From: Flavobacterium tagetis
GTDB taxonomy: Bacteria > Bacteroidota > Bacteroidia > Flavobacteriales > Flavobacteriaceae
DNA: 64,000 nt
Direction of reading: 5' to 3'
NCBI RefSeq assembly: GCF_016735615.1
Contig: NZ_JAERSF010000003.1
Span: forward strand, 496,001 to 560,000
The first letter of the stretch is position 1, and each line of letters starts with the position of its first letter. This document shows, one piece after another, positions 26,903 through 36,598 of this stretch. Below the pieces are notes generated by a model that ran no database searches, was not told the origin of the DNA, and saw only the letters and a program-made list of their open reading frames with translations. A program made the position numbers and the translations under genes.

Positions 26903-27414
26903 TTTTTGGTTATTTTTTTAGAGGTGTTTTTGGTAGTTTTCTTTACATTATCTGGTTTTGTAATTTTTTCTTTTTTGCGATTATGAAGTTCATTTGCCTC
27001 AGCAATAGAATGTGAAGTTCTTATTGATCGGTCTTTTTTTGCCAATTGGCTTAAATGATGATAATATTTTTGAATAATAATCATCTCTTCTTCCGTCATA
27101 TTTTCTATATCTACAAGAGTATTGCTTGACAAATCGTTTGATGCTACGAGTTCGTTTAGTTTTAACTGAATGGCAAGCGAATCTTTGTTTTGTGCTTTTT
27201 GAATCAAGAAAACCATCAAAAAAGTAATAATTGTTGTGCCAGTATTGATGACCAATTGCCACGTTTCGGAATAATCGAAAATTGGTCCAGAAGCAGCCCA
27301 GACCACAACAAGAGCAAAGGCACCAATAAAAGCTGGAGTGCTTCCTGCGGCTTTCGACACTTTTGTAGCGAACTTTTCAAACGCATTGCTTTTATGTTGA
27401 GATTTAGAATTCAT
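26899..27414 (-). CDS. Low-affinity iron permease-like membrane protein
   Basis: 171 residues. Two membrane segments (FIGAFALVVVWAASGPIF, WQLVINTGTTIITFLMVFLIQ) are followed by QNKDSLAIQLKLNELV, the signature of the family named after yeast Fet4 low-affinity iron permease. The C-terminal 40 residues are Lys-rich and low complexity (KKTTKNTSKKITKK). Bacterial members are short and their transport activity is doubtful. It overlaps the AsmA stop by one base and the FAD oxidoreductase start by four, so the three are one transcription unit. Confidence 0.8.
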   Translation of the reverse strand: MNSKSQHKSNAFEKFATKVSKAAGSTPAFIGAFALVVVWAASGPIFDYSETWQLVINTGTTIITFLMVFLIQKAQNKDSLAIQLKLNELVASNDLSSNTLVDIENMTEEEMIIIQKYYHHLSQLAKKDRSIRTSHSIAEANELHNRKKEKITKPDNVKKTTKNTSKKITKK

Positions 27415-30236
27415 TATTTCTTTGTTTTGGGTTTGCTTACTTTTTCTTCTCGAATAACTTTATTGTTTTTTTCATCATAAACAGCAGGATAAATTTCTTG
27501 TCCTGTCTTGCTGAATATTTTAATTTTTGGAGCATCATGCGTTCCAGTAATTACGATTGGAAAACCAATGATTCCGAATAGTGGAAGGCCTAAACGCATT
27601 CTAAGATCCAAAAGTCCGTCAAAGCTTGTAGTTCCTTTAATTGTAGGCCTAAAACTGGCAACACTAAAGGTAAATGGCTCAATTTTTATAAGATTCTTAT
27701 CTATAGTCGATTTAATTTCAATTCCTTTCATATCAGGATTATTCAAACCGTTTTGCCCTGTTTTAGAGCTAATTCCATCAAAAAGTTTCAGCCCTTTAAT
27801 TTTTACGTCACGTAAATTAATCGTTCCTCCACCGTGCATTGATTCGTAAATAGGCCCCATGTTACCATTTAAATCTCCCTTTACTTTATAGTCAACAGAG
27901 ATGATTCCGTGCGCTTTTTCAGCAGCAGTCACCATATCATGAAACATCGGAATTTCTTTGTAAGCTCTCTGAACATCAAAATCTTTTGCTGTAAAATGAG
28001 CATCAAAATGCGCAGAGGTTGGAGATTCATCTTTATACAATGCATTAATCCCTAAAACACAGTCAATTATATTAAAGGTAATGTTTTCTAAGTAAAATCC
28101 TTCTTTTTTTATTCCTATTTTTCCGTTTAATTTGTTAAAGACCAATTTGTTATATTCAATTTTGTCTGCACTTGCATTTAAATTGACATTCAGGTTTTTA
28201 GGAATGATAACCACTCCGCTCATTTTTGGATGATCTTCTTTTGCATATTCGACTTCTAGGTTTCGATCTTTGTTTTCGCCTTCTTCAAGTGCCATAAATT
28301 CATCTACATTAATCAGTTTTGATTTTAAGTTGAAATTACCGCTTAGAATTCCTTTTGATTCTAAGAAATAATTAATCGTATTTAGCAAATAGCCATTGAT
28401 ATCAAAATCTGATTTTCCGTACGAGGCATTGAATTTTTCAAACCACATTTTTTCGTTCTGAAAACGGAAATTCCCCTGTTTTATAAAGAAAGCTTTCGGA
28501 AACAATTCTGAAGTTGCTTTTATGTTTTTTAGCAACAACGTTCCTTTATTGTCCAGTTTATCATACTGGCCGGTTGTAGCATAACTCTGTTTTCCTTTTA
28601 ATGAAAGATCAGCTTTGGCATAACCCGTTAAATCCAAACCTTTTTGCGAGAAGACCTGATAGATTCGGCCTACATTCAGTTCACCTTTAATTTTAGCATT
28701 ATAAGCCAAATCGCTAAAATCGGATAATGTGGCATTGACATAAACTGGATTTCCTTCAAAAGTAAAGGATGCAGGCGCCACAGCAACAATCAAATCCTGA
28801 TAAGTTCCTGCTTTATTCAACATATTGGCTATAAAAGTGATATTGGTAATAGGATTTGGATAGTACTTTGTTTTAAGCCATCCGTTTCGCAAAGAAATGC
28901 CGCCGATCGTTTTTGGAAATAATTTTTTAGAAGTGCTAAAAACTCCGCGTGCTTGAATATCGGTTTTTAAAATTCCTTTCAAATCCATGTTTTCCAATCC
29001 TAAAGCGGCATCAACAACATCAAGGTCTAAAGCGCCTTTCACGCTTGCATTAATCGACATTTCGCTTAAACCTTTGCTGTGCAGATAAGCATTAAAATAA
29101 TCTTTTTCGCCAACTTTAAATTTCAATGTTCTTAGATTAACCAGCAATTGTTCGGTATCCAGAGACGGAAGCATGGCATTCAAATCCATTTGAAAATCAG
29201 TTAAAGGAACTGGCGCATTTTTATAGTTTACCGAACCTTCGTTGATTTTTAAATTGAAAGCTAAGTTTGGTTTTTGTTTTTTCTGAACGTTGTAATCACC
29301 TTTAAAACTAAGAAGCAAATCACTTCTTCCTGAAATTTCTGTTCTTTCAAGCCACGTTAAATACTCTGGAGGCATTACAGACAATAAATCTTTTACGGTT
29401 GTATTTTCTGAAGCGGCTTTTATATTGATTTTATATCCGTCTCTTAAAATAGAAAATAAACCTGTAAATTTTAATGGCAGTTTATTGATATGAAGTTCAT
29501 TTTTTTGAAGAATAAATGTAAGCGCATGCGTATTGATTCGAGTAATCAAATCTGCACTTACTTTTTTTCTTCTCAGATATCCTGTTCGATCGTAAAAGAA
29601 ATCCAGATTATCAATTTTGGCATCGGTTGCGAGGTCAAAAATATCTTCACTCAGATTTCCTTTTCCGATATAATTAAAACCTTTTGCATCAACCAAAATC
29701 TTTGCAGAACGATCATTATATTTTACATGACAGTTTTGTAAATCAATACGTTCCAAGCGAATTGCCGTTCCTTCTTCTGGAGCATTCGGATCTTCTTTTT
29801 TGTCTCTATCTTCTGGAGCAACATAAATATTATAATTGGCTTGACCTTTTTCGTTGACCATTACATTTATTAAAGCATCAGAAACATAAAGTTTATTGAT
29901 TTTTACTTCGTTGTCAAAAAGCAGTCTTTTGATATCAATACCAAAAGCAACTTGATCTGCTCTTAATAAAGTGTCATTGCTGAAAGGTTTAGAACCGGTT
30001 AAAGATAAATCGTCTAACGAAACAGTCAGTGATGGAAAATGAGTAAAAAAAGAAAGTTTAGATTTGGTAAACTCCAATTTGGTATCCAGACGTTCGTTTG
30101 CAATTTTCTTCACTTCCGAAGCAATTTTTCCAGGAAAAAGCAACGGGATAATAAATAACAAAAACAAAATTACCGCAATCGTAATTCCAGTAATTTTTAA
30201 AACTTTTATGGCGGTATGTTTGATTGAATTAGGCAT
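27414..30236 (-). CDS. AsmA-family protein (inner membrane-anchored, periplasmic)
   Basis: 940 residues with one N-terminal membrane anchor (ITGITIAVILFLLFIIPLLF) and a very long beta-rich periplasmic body, as in AsmA/TamB/YhdP-type proteins. The N-terminal AsmA signature includes FTKSKLSFFTHFPSLTVSL and the C-terminal one TTSFDGLLDLRMRLGLP. These proteins form a hydrophobic groove that carries phospholipids between membranes. Its position just downstream of an Mla operon (gap 117 bases) supports a shared job in lipid transport or outer membrane upkeep. Confidence 0.85.
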   Translation of the reverse strand: MPNSIKHTAIKVLKITGITIAVILFLLFIIPLLFPGKIASEVKKIANERLDTKLEFTKSKLSFFTHFPSLTVSLDDLSLTGSKPFSNDTLLRADQVAFGIDIKRLLFDNEVKINKLYVSDALINVMVNEKGQANYNIYVAPEDRDKKEDPNAPEEGTAIRLERIDLQNCHVKYNDRSAKILVDAKGFNYIGKGNLSEDIFDLATDAKIDNLDFFYDRTGYLRRKKVSADLITRINTHALTFILQKNELHINKLPLKFTGLFSILRDGYKINIKAASENTTVKDLLSVMPPEYLTWLERTEISGRSDLLLSFKGDYNVQKKQKPNLAFNLKINEGSVNYKNAPVPLTDFQMDLNAMLPSLDTEQLLVNLRTLKFKVGEKDYFNAYLHSKGLSEMSINASVKGALDLDVVDAALGLENMDLKGILKTDIQARGVFSTSKKLFPKTIGGISLRNGWLKTKYYPNPITNITFIANMLNKAGTYQDLIVAVAPASFTFEGNPVYVNATLSDFSDLAYNAKIKGELNVGRIYQVFSQKGLDLTGYAKADLSLKGKQSYATTGQYDKLDNKGTLLLKNIKATSELFPKAFFIKQGNFRFQNEKMWFEKFNASYGKSDFDINGYLLNTINYFLESKGILSGNFNLKSKLINVDEFMALEEGENKDRNLEVEYAKEDHPKMSGVVIIPKNLNVNLNASADKIEYNKLVFNKLNGKIGIKKEGFYLENITFNIIDCVLGINALYKDESPTSAHFDAHFTAKDFDVQRAYKEIPMFHDMVTAAEKAHGIISVDYKVKGDLNGNMGPIYESMHGGGTINLRDVKIKGLKLFDGISSKTGQNGLNNPDMKGIEIKSTIDKNLIKIEPFTFSVASFRPTIKGTTSFDGLLDLRMRLGLPLFGIIGFPIVITGTHDAPKIKIFSKTGQEIYPAVYDEKNNKVIREEKVSKPKTKK

Positions 30237-30353
30237 ATAATTTTAAATTGTGAAATGTGAGTTGTGATATGCTGGATTTTGAATTTTTCTTCGTGCCTGT
30301 CCTTCGACTTCGCTCAGGAAGACATAAAATGAGAATTGGAATTTATTATCTCT

Positions 30354-31193
30354 TTATTTTTTCTCTGCTTCTGTTTTTTTAGCGTCTTCCTGTTTTTGCT
30401 TTTCTTCTTTCTCTTTTTGTTCCTTTTCTTTTGCAACTTTTTCCTGTTGCTCTTTTTTAGCTTCTTCTTGCTTTTCTTTTTTCTCCTCTAGTTTCTCTTT
30501 TCTTTCTTCTTGTTTCTCCTTTTTTTCTTTCTCTTTTTTCTTGAAGTAACCTCTAAAGAGGAAATTGCTTTTTGCGGCTTCCATGTTTTCGCTAAAACCT
30601 TTTGTTCCGGTTTCTAGATTAGAAAGCGTATTAGAAACGCTGTTGGCCATTTTATCATCTTTCACTAGTCTTGCCAAAGCTCCGTTGCCGTTGTTCATGC
30701 TGTGGCTGAAAATGGCTATTTCGTCTGAGATCACGCCAATATTATCAACGCTTTTCTTCACGCTTTTCATAATATCTTGCATCTCAATTCCGTCAACAGA
30801 CGCAATCTGTCCGTTGTCTTCAATTTCTTTTTTGGATTTTTGGCCTGGCGAAATAGTTAGTACTTTGTCGCCCATTAAGCCATCTGAACCAATACTGGCT
30901 GTGGCGTCGGTTTTAATGAATTTTCGAACTTCTTCTTTCATTACTAAAACCACTACTACTGTTGAGTCATTTTTTAACTGAATTTGTTCTACCGTTCCCA
31001 CGTTAATTCCAGAGAAACGAACATTATTTCCGACTTCTAAGCCGCTTACTGTTTTAAATTGAGAAGTGATATGAAAGGTAGATCCGAAAAGGTTTTGTTG
31101 TTTTCCGATAAAATATACGGCCATTATAAAAAGCAGTAAACCTATCGTTACAAACATTCCTAATTTCCAAGTATATCCAGATTGCTTTTCCAT
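30354..31193 (-). CDS. mlaD: MlaD-type MCE-domain lipid transport protein
   Basis: 279 residues. One N-terminal membrane helix (LGMFVTIGLLLFIMAVYFIG) precedes a single MCE domain (ITSQFKTVSGLEVGNNVRFSGINVGTV, about residues 37-120). The last 70 residues are a nearly pure Lys/Glu/Gln helix (KEKEKKEKQEERKEKLEEKK and onward), unlike E. coli MlaD. MlaD forms a hexameric periplasmic ring that carries phospholipids between the inner membrane MlaFE complex and the outer membrane. It is 22 bases after the ATPase gene. Confidence 0.85.
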   Translation of the reverse strand: MEKQSGYTWKLGMFVTIGLLLFIMAVYFIGKQQNLFGSTFHITSQFKTVSGLEVGNNVRFSGINVGTVEQIQLKNDSTVVVVLVMKEEVRKFIKTDATASIGSDGLMGDKVLTISPGQKSKKEIEDNGQIASVDGIEMQDIMKSVKKSVDNIGVISDEIAIFSHSMNNGNGALARLVKDDKMANSVSNTLSNLETGTKGFSENMEAAKSNFLFRGYFKKKEKEKKEKQEERKEKLEEKKEKQEEAKKEQQEKVAKEKEQKEKEEKQKQEDAKKTEAEKK

Positions 31194-31215
31194 GATTTCT
31201 AATATTTATTTTGCT

Positions 31216-31995
31216 TTATTCAAAAAATGAGCGTACCCATTCGTCTTCGTCTTTTTCTAATTCTTCGTATGTTCCTTCGGCGTGAATTACCCCATCTTTT
31301 AAAACTATAATTCGATCGGCCGTCATTTTTGCACAAGCCATATCGTGGGTGATAATGATCGAAGAGGTTTTTTGTTTGTGTTTAATGTCCAAAATCAATT
31401 CGCTGATTTCTCTTGATGTTATAGTATCCAAACCCGTTGTGGGCTCATCGTACAAAATGATTTCTGGTTTTAAGATTAAAGTTCGCGCCAGACCAATTCT
31501 TTTTTTCATACCGCCCGAAAGTTCAGAAGGCATTTTGTCTACAGCATCGGCTAGACCAACATTTTCCAAAGCTTCCATTACTTCGCTTTCAACTTCTTCA
31601 CGGCTTAAATCACGTTTGTGTTTAGTCAATGTAAAAGCGAGATTTTCTCTAACGGACATCGAATCGTAAAGTGCTCCGCTTTGGAACAAAAAACCGATTC
31701 TGACTCTAATTTCATTCAGCTCGCTTTTTGAAATGTTAAGAACGTTTTGATCAAAAACTTTAATTTCTCCTTTGTCTGGTTCTATCAATCCCACAATGCA
31801 TTTGATTGTAACCGATTTTCCAGAGCCTGAACGTCCTAAAACCACTAAATCTTCGCCTTTATTCAAAGTGAGATTTACGCCTTTTAAAACGGCATTATCT
31901 TTACCAAAAGTTTTATGAAGATCTTTAATCTCGATAATCGGAGTTTGATCTTTCTCTTTTGTTTTGGGTTCTTTATGTAATTTTTCCTTCATCAT
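31216..31995 (-). CDS. mlaF: MlaF-type ABC transporter ATP-binding protein
   Basis: 259 residues with Walker A GRSGSGKSV, Q-loop LFQSGALYDSM, ABC signature LSGGMKKR, Walker B IILYDEPTTGLD and switch His in IITHDMACA. The FQSGALYDSMSV and MKKRIGLART forms are typical of the Mla branch. It powers phospholipid transfer with MlaE and MlaD. The gene begins one base after the MlaE stop. An N-terminal Lys-rich stretch of about 20 residues precedes the domain. Confidence 0.92.
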   Translation of the reverse strand: MMKEKLHKEPKTKEKDQTPIIEIKDLHKTFGKDNAVLKGVNLTLNKGEDLVVLGRSGSGKSVTIKCIVGLIEPDKGEIKVFDQNVLNISKSELNEIRVRIGFLFQSGALYDSMSVRENLAFTLTKHKRDLSREEVESEVMEALENVGLADAVDKMPSELSGGMKKRIGLARTLILKPEIILYDEPTTGLDTITSREISELILDIKHKQKTSSIIITHDMACAKMTADRIIVLKDGVIHAEGTYEELEKDEDEWVRSFFE

Positions 31996-31996
31996 C

Positions 31997-32755
31997 TTAA
32001 AAGAATAAATCGGTTATTTGAACAGCAACCATATCTATAATAAAAATGCTCAACGACGCCGTTACAACAGCAGAATTGGCAGCTTGTCCCACACTTTCTG
32101 TTCCGTTAGAAGCATTAAAACCTTTATAACAGCCAATCATTCCAATAAAAAATCCGAAGAAGAAGGTTTTGAGAGTGGCTGGAAGCAGATCCAGATATTC
32201 TAAAGATTGAACGATCTGGGTTAAAAATCTGTAGAAGTTGACATCGCCATGAATATTTATGCCCACATAACCGCCAATAATTCCGATGGCATCTGCAAAA
32301 AATACTAAAATTGGAACCATCAAAGTACAGGCTAAAACTCTTGTCACAACTAAATAGTTATACGGATTCACGGCTGAGACTTCCATGGCATCAATCTGTT
32401 CGGTAACTTTCATTGATCCTAATTCGGCGCCGATTCCCGAAGATATTTTTCCGGCACAAATTAATGCGGTAATTACAGGAGCAATTTCTCTTATCAGTGA
32501 AAGCGCAACCATTCCTGGCAACCAAGATTCGGCTCCAAATTTTACCAATGTCGGACGTGATTGAAGCGTAAGCACCAAGCCCATAATAAAACCAGTAATA
32601 GCAACTAGTGGTAGAGATTTATATCCGATAACATAACATTGTTTCAGAAATTCTCTGGTCTCATAAGGTGGAATAAAAACCTCCTTAAAAAACCTTTTGG
32701 CGAATATGGTGGTTTCTCCAATTTCGGCGAATGTATTTTTAATAGCGAGAATCAA
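31997..32755 (-). CDS. mlaE: MlaE-type ABC transporter permease
   Basis: 252 residues with five to six membrane segments and the MlaE signatures FIMGLVLTLQSRPTLVKFGAE, LGSMKVTEQIDAMEVSAVNP and GIGAELG. It is the inner membrane subunit of the Mla lipid transporter. It is the first gene of the operon mlaE-mlaF-mlaD, with the AsmA gene and its partners further downstream on the same strand. Confidence 0.92.
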   Translation of the reverse strand: MILAIKNTFAEIGETTIFAKRFFKEVFIPPYETREFLKQCYVIGYKSLPLVAITGFIMGLVLTLQSRPTLVKFGAESWLPGMVALSLIREIAPVITALICAGKISSGIGAELGSMKVTEQIDAMEVSAVNPYNYLVVTRVLACTLMVPILVFFADAIGIIGGYVGINIHGDVNFYRFLTQIVQSLEYLDLLPATLKTFFFGFFIGMIGCYKGFNASNGTESVGQAANSAVVTASLSIFIIDMVAVQITDLFF

Positions 32756-32943
32756 AATGTTTTGTTTTTAATGTGAATTATGTAATTTGAAAATCAATTA
32801 TTTAACAGTTTTGCCAACTCATTAAATTCTATAGGAAAGTTAACCCAATACTTGTTAAAATATATTACAGAACTTTTTTTGAGCCTTATATAATTTTCAT
32901 AAACTCACAATAATTAAAACGAATTGACGTTAGGGCGCTAAAC

Positions 32944-32974
32944 AAAAAATCCCTTTCATTAAGAAAGGGATTTT
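32944..32974 (-). terminator. Terminator after the GT4 gene
   Basis: An AAATCCCTTTC/GAAAGGGATTT stem with an ATTAA loop, followed on the minus strand by six T. It ends the GH130-GT4 unit and isolates it from the Mla operon. Confidence 0.8.
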
Positions 32975-33019
32975 CAGGGTTTAAAAAGTGAAGTATTTGG
33001 TTAGCTTCAATTTCTTTTC

Positions 33020-35290
33020 TTATAAATTTATAGCAATTCCGCTTCGAGATTTCATTAAAGGAATTACACGTGATTGTGATATGGCTAGTTTTTCCATTAA
33101 TAATCTTGCAGTTAAATAGCAAACGGTAGATTCTGCACCTTGATTTAGGTTGACATTATTTTTCTCAAGTCCATCATAACCGCCGCCGCTTACAGGATTG
33201 TACATAATTTGATTCAAATGATTTTTGCCTAAAAACCAGTTAAATGCAGCTTTCATTTTCTTTTTGTATTCTGAAGTTTTAAAAGCGTTATAAAATGCAT
33301 TTAAAGTCTGAATAGTGTAGGTAACATCTATAGGTTGTTCGCCATATTGGCTTGGTTCAGAACCTTTATGATGCCAACTTTGGTTTGAGATAGCTTTAAA
33401 AGTTTCTTTTATAAATGTTTTAGAAATCAAGAAATCTAAAGAGTCCAAAGCTACTTTTTTGTAAACTGGTTTATTGGTAATTAAATAAGCGTAAAGCATT
33501 GATTCTGGCAAAATGCTGTTTCCATACGTTAAATAATTTTCAAACCATTGCCAATCTTCCGTTGCAGTGTCTTCGTAATTCGCAAGTAATTTTGCATTTA
33601 GCTTATTGATGATTGCCGCAACATACAAATTCGGAATGGTTGAATGGTATAAATACAATCCTTTAGTAGCAAAACCAATCGAACGCGGTGACTGAATGTT
33701 TTCTGCCCATTTTAAGGTGTTCAATAAACATCTTGTTGCTTTTTTAGTAATGGCTTCTGGAAGAATATCAGACATAGAAACCACCGTTCCTAATGCCCAA
33801 ATGGCTCTTGCATTTGAATCTTCCAAGTTTACTTCGGCATTTTGTTCAATATGTTCGCGGTTTTCTTGGTCGACATAATTGATAAAATCTCCTTTTGGTT
33901 TCTGACAGCGCTGAATGAAATCTAAATAAATTAAAATATAAGCCAGATCATCTTTATCCTGAGTCAGTTTGTAATGCATGCAGAACGCTATTAAAGCTCT
34001 TGCGTTATCATCTAAAGTATATCCTGAATCTAAATCTGGAATAGAAATTTTACTGAACTGAATAATTCCTAATTCTGTAGTCAGTTTTTTGATATGTTTT
34101 AACTGAATAGAAGGGTAGCTGTATTTGATTTCTGACGGATTTTTAATCAAATTTTTATAAGTATTCATTTGAGTGATTCCGACATTTTCCCAAGACGAAG
34201 CTCTCATTTTAGTAAATGAATTGATTCCCATTTCATGTCTTAAATTTTCATCTTCAATCAATTTGATTGCCGCTGTAGCAAATTGATCAGAATCTCCAAT
34301 ATCACACAGAATTCCAGAATCTGCAGTTAAAACTTCTTTGGTATGCGGAATTTTAGATGCCACAATCGGACATGCGCAACTCATCGCATAAGCAAAAGTG
34401 CCACTTACAGCCTGATTCGGGTCTTTTGAAGTAAACATGTAAATGTCCGTTGCCTTTAGATATTCTAAAAGTTCCTCTGTATCTAAATATTGATTAACAA
34501 AACGAACATTATCTTGAAGATTCAATTCTTTAACCAAACCTTCCAATTTATCTCTATAAGCATCAACGCCATCTTTAATTAAATTCGGGTGTGTTTTTCC
34601 GATAATTAGATAAAGGGCATTTGGCGCTTTTTTGACTATTTTTGGTAAAGCCTGTAAACCAGTTTCTATATTTTTACCTTCGCCTAAAAGTCCGAAAGTA
34701 GATAAAACTAATCTGTCTTGAATATTTAATTTTTCTTTTGCCTGTTGAGGAGTTTCATATATCACAATGTGAGTTCCATGAGGTACGCAAGTAATTATTT
34801 CTTCATTGATATCGTAGTCGTTAATTAGAATTTCTTTAGATTTATTAGTCATTACAAAAACCGAATTACTGTAGCTCAAAAGCAGTCTTACGAATGTTCT
34901 CAATTCATCATTCGGATTCGGAATCACGCTGTGAAAAGTAAAAGTAACAGGTGCTTTAATAACATTTAGAAAATCTAAAAGATGATCTCCATAATTTCCT
35001 GAAAACAAACCAAATTCATGCTGAATATGCACTAATTTCACAGCTTCATCGTTATTGATTTCTTCTGCTACTTTAGCATATTCTGCTCTATTTTTTGTGT
35101 TTAAGGTAAAAGCTTGCGTTGGTTCTTTAATAGGCTCTGTAACCAGTTCGCATATTTCGCATTTTATAGATTTACCATAAACATCTGTAATTCCTTTGAT
35201 GGTATCTTGCGTATAAGTTGCTATGCCGCATTGCGTTGGCGGAAAAGTAGATAAAAAAACGATTTTTGATTTATTTGATATTGTTTTCAT
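33020..35290 (-). CDS. GT4-type glycosyltransferase with C-terminal helical domain
   Basis: 756 residues. Residues 1-375 are a GT-B fold glycosyltransferase: FLSTFPPTQCGIATYT at the start, HIQHEFGLFSGNYG, the donor-site region LSTFGLLGEGKNIETGLQAL, and AYAMSCACPIVASKIPHTKEVL. Residues 400-756 form a separate helical domain (LDDNARALIAFCMHY, NARAIWALGTV, VTYTIQTLNAFYNAF) that looks like an (alpha/alpha) toroid. The start overlaps the GH130 gene by 20 bases. GH130-GT4 pairs are common in Bacteroidota and are believed to handle mannose-containing glycans; the actual acceptor here is unknown. Confidence 0.82.
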   Translation of the reverse strand: MKTISNKSKIVFLSTFPPTQCGIATYTQDTIKGITDVYGKSIKCEICELVTEPIKEPTQAFTLNTKNRAEYAKVAEEINNDEAVKLVHIQHEFGLFSGNYGDHLLDFLNVIKAPVTFTFHSVIPNPNDELRTFVRLLLSYSNSVFVMTNKSKEILINDYDINEEIITCVPHGTHIVIYETPQQAKEKLNIQDRLVLSTFGLLGEGKNIETGLQALPKIVKKAPNALYLIIGKTHPNLIKDGVDAYRDKLEGLVKELNLQDNVRFVNQYLDTEELLEYLKATDIYMFTSKDPNQAVSGTFAYAMSCACPIVASKIPHTKEVLTADSGILCDIGDSDQFATAAIKLIEDENLRHEMGINSFTKMRASSWENVGITQMNTYKNLIKNPSEIKYSYPSIQLKHIKKLTTELGIIQFSKISIPDLDSGYTLDDNARALIAFCMHYKLTQDKDDLAYILIYLDFIQRCQKPKGDFINYVDQENREHIEQNAEVNLEDSNARAIWALGTVVSMSDILPEAITKKATRCLLNTLKWAENIQSPRSIGFATKGLYLYHSTIPNLYVAAIINKLNAKLLANYEDTATEDWQWFENYLTYGNSILPESMLYAYLITNKPVYKKVALDSLDFLISKTFIKETFKAISNQSWHHKGSEPSQYGEQPIDVTYTIQTLNAFYNAFKTSEYKKKMKAAFNWFLGKNHLNQIMYNPVSGGGYDGLEKNNVNLNQGAESTVCYLTARLLMEKLAISQSRVIPLMKSRSGIAINL

Positions 35291-36329
35291 GAGGATTCTT
35301 TTTTAGCTCGGTTAATAACTCGTTTAGGTTCAAAGATGCCACCGCAATCTTATCATCGGCAGCGCCATAATAAATATATAGTTGGCCATCAAAAATGGCG
35401 GTTCCTGTTGGGAAAACCACATAATTGACATAACCATGTCTTTCGTAATATTCTGAAGGAGTAATAATGGGTTTTGGCAGTTGTGCGATAACTTTTGAAG
35501 GATCTTCTAAATCCAATAAAACAGCGGCAGCATGGTAGACCAAACCTTTTTCTCTTCTTTCAGCAGCATGATAAATTAAAAGCCAGCCGTCTGCTGTTTC
35601 TATTGGCGGGGCTCCGGGACCAATGTGACTTGTTTCATGATCATATTTCGGTTCCATTACAATATGATCAGGAAGATTTTTTAAGTAATCTTTCCAAAAA
35701 TCTTCTGTCAGTTCTGATTTCTTTTCAAACGAAAAAATCTGAATAGAAGGAAATAAGCGTTGCAAGGCAACGAATTTTCCATTGAATTTTTTCGGAAATA
35801 GAACTACATTTTTATCCCAAACAAACAGATTATCTTTAATAGTTTCTGTTAGCGGATAATTCCTTTCGGTATTAAAAGCCAAAATCTTTGCTATGCTGGG
35901 ATTTTGTAAATGCTTTCGAATAAGATTTGTAAATTCGTTAAGAATGAATTTTGGCGTTATAATTCCCTTCTTTTTAAAAACTTTCAAATCTTTAGAAACT
36001 GCCAAAGCGCCACAGGCATTGATTCCATCATAAGTAACATAGGTCATGTAAAACCTGTCGTCTATTTTTGTAATTCTTGGGTCTTCTACACCGTGAATCT
36101 CATAAATATAATCAGGAACAAAAACCGGCTGTGTGCTTCTTTCAACCAAAGTAGTCGGACCTTCAAAACGGCAATAACCTATGGTTGAAAAATTTCCTCT
36201 CTTGGCCGCTCTGTAAAACATGTGAACAGTATTTCCGTCTTGATAAATGGCAGGGTTTAAAACACCTAATTCTTCAAAAGTTCGATCTGTTTTTTCTAAA
36301 ATGACACCATGTTTTTTAACTTCTTTCAT
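35271..36329 (-). CDS. GH130-family mannosyl phosphorylase/hydrolase
   Basis: 352 residues forming a five-bladed propeller enzyme. Family marks are YRAAKRGNFSTIGYCRF, IHGVEDPRITKIDDRFYMTYV (the Asp of EDPRI is the expected proton donor of GH130), and IGPGAPPIETADGWLLIYHAA. GH130 enzymes phosphorolyse or hydrolyse beta-mannosides in the cytoplasm. It is the first gene of a two-gene unit with the GT4 gene, overlapping it by 20 bases, so their products probably work together in building or recycling a mannose glycan. Confidence 0.85.
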   Translation of the reverse strand: MKEVKKHGVILEKTDRTFEELGVLNPAIYQDGNTVHMFYRAAKRGNFSTIGYCRFEGPTTLVERSTQPVFVPDYIYEIHGVEDPRITKIDDRFYMTYVTYDGINACGALAVSKDLKVFKKKGIITPKFILNEFTNLIRKHLQNPSIAKILAFNTERNYPLTETIKDNLFVWDKNVVLFPKKFNGKFVALQRLFPSIQIFSFEKKSELTEDFWKDYLKNLPDHIVMEPKYDHETSHIGPGAPPIETADGWLLIYHAAERREKGLVYHAAAVLLDLEDPSKVIAQLPKPIITPSEYYERHGYVNYVVFPTGTAIFDGQLYIYYGAADDKIAVASLNLNELLTELKKNPHENNIK

Positions 36330-36598
36330 TACCCCAGTAAAATTTTATCTAAAATTACTTTGAGATAGAAGCGACAATTAATCCAATCAATCAAAAAATT
36401 AACTTAAAAGCATAAACATGGTAATTCTGTAAGGCTTGCAAATAATAATGAAAGTGGCGTGTACTCTGGCTTTAGTTTAGTTTTATTGGGATAACAATTA
36501 AGCGTATAGAGTTAACAAGATTTGTAGGAATAAAAGAACTTTGAAATAATCAAAAAGGCTTATAAAATAGTCGTATTAAGAACTTAAAATCAAATATT

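Noticed and set aside
27508..27849. 113-codon plus-strand ORF inside the AsmA gene
   Set aside because: It is the mirror frame of the AsmA C-terminal domain, which has clear family features.
30565..30981. 138-codon plus-strand ORF opposite mlaD
   Set aside because: It is antisense to the MCE domain. Its length is explained by the lack of stops opposite that codon usage.
32886..33122. 78-codon minus-strand ORF across the GT4 terminator
   Set aside because: It overlaps the GT4 C-terminus in another frame and runs through the terminator hairpin.
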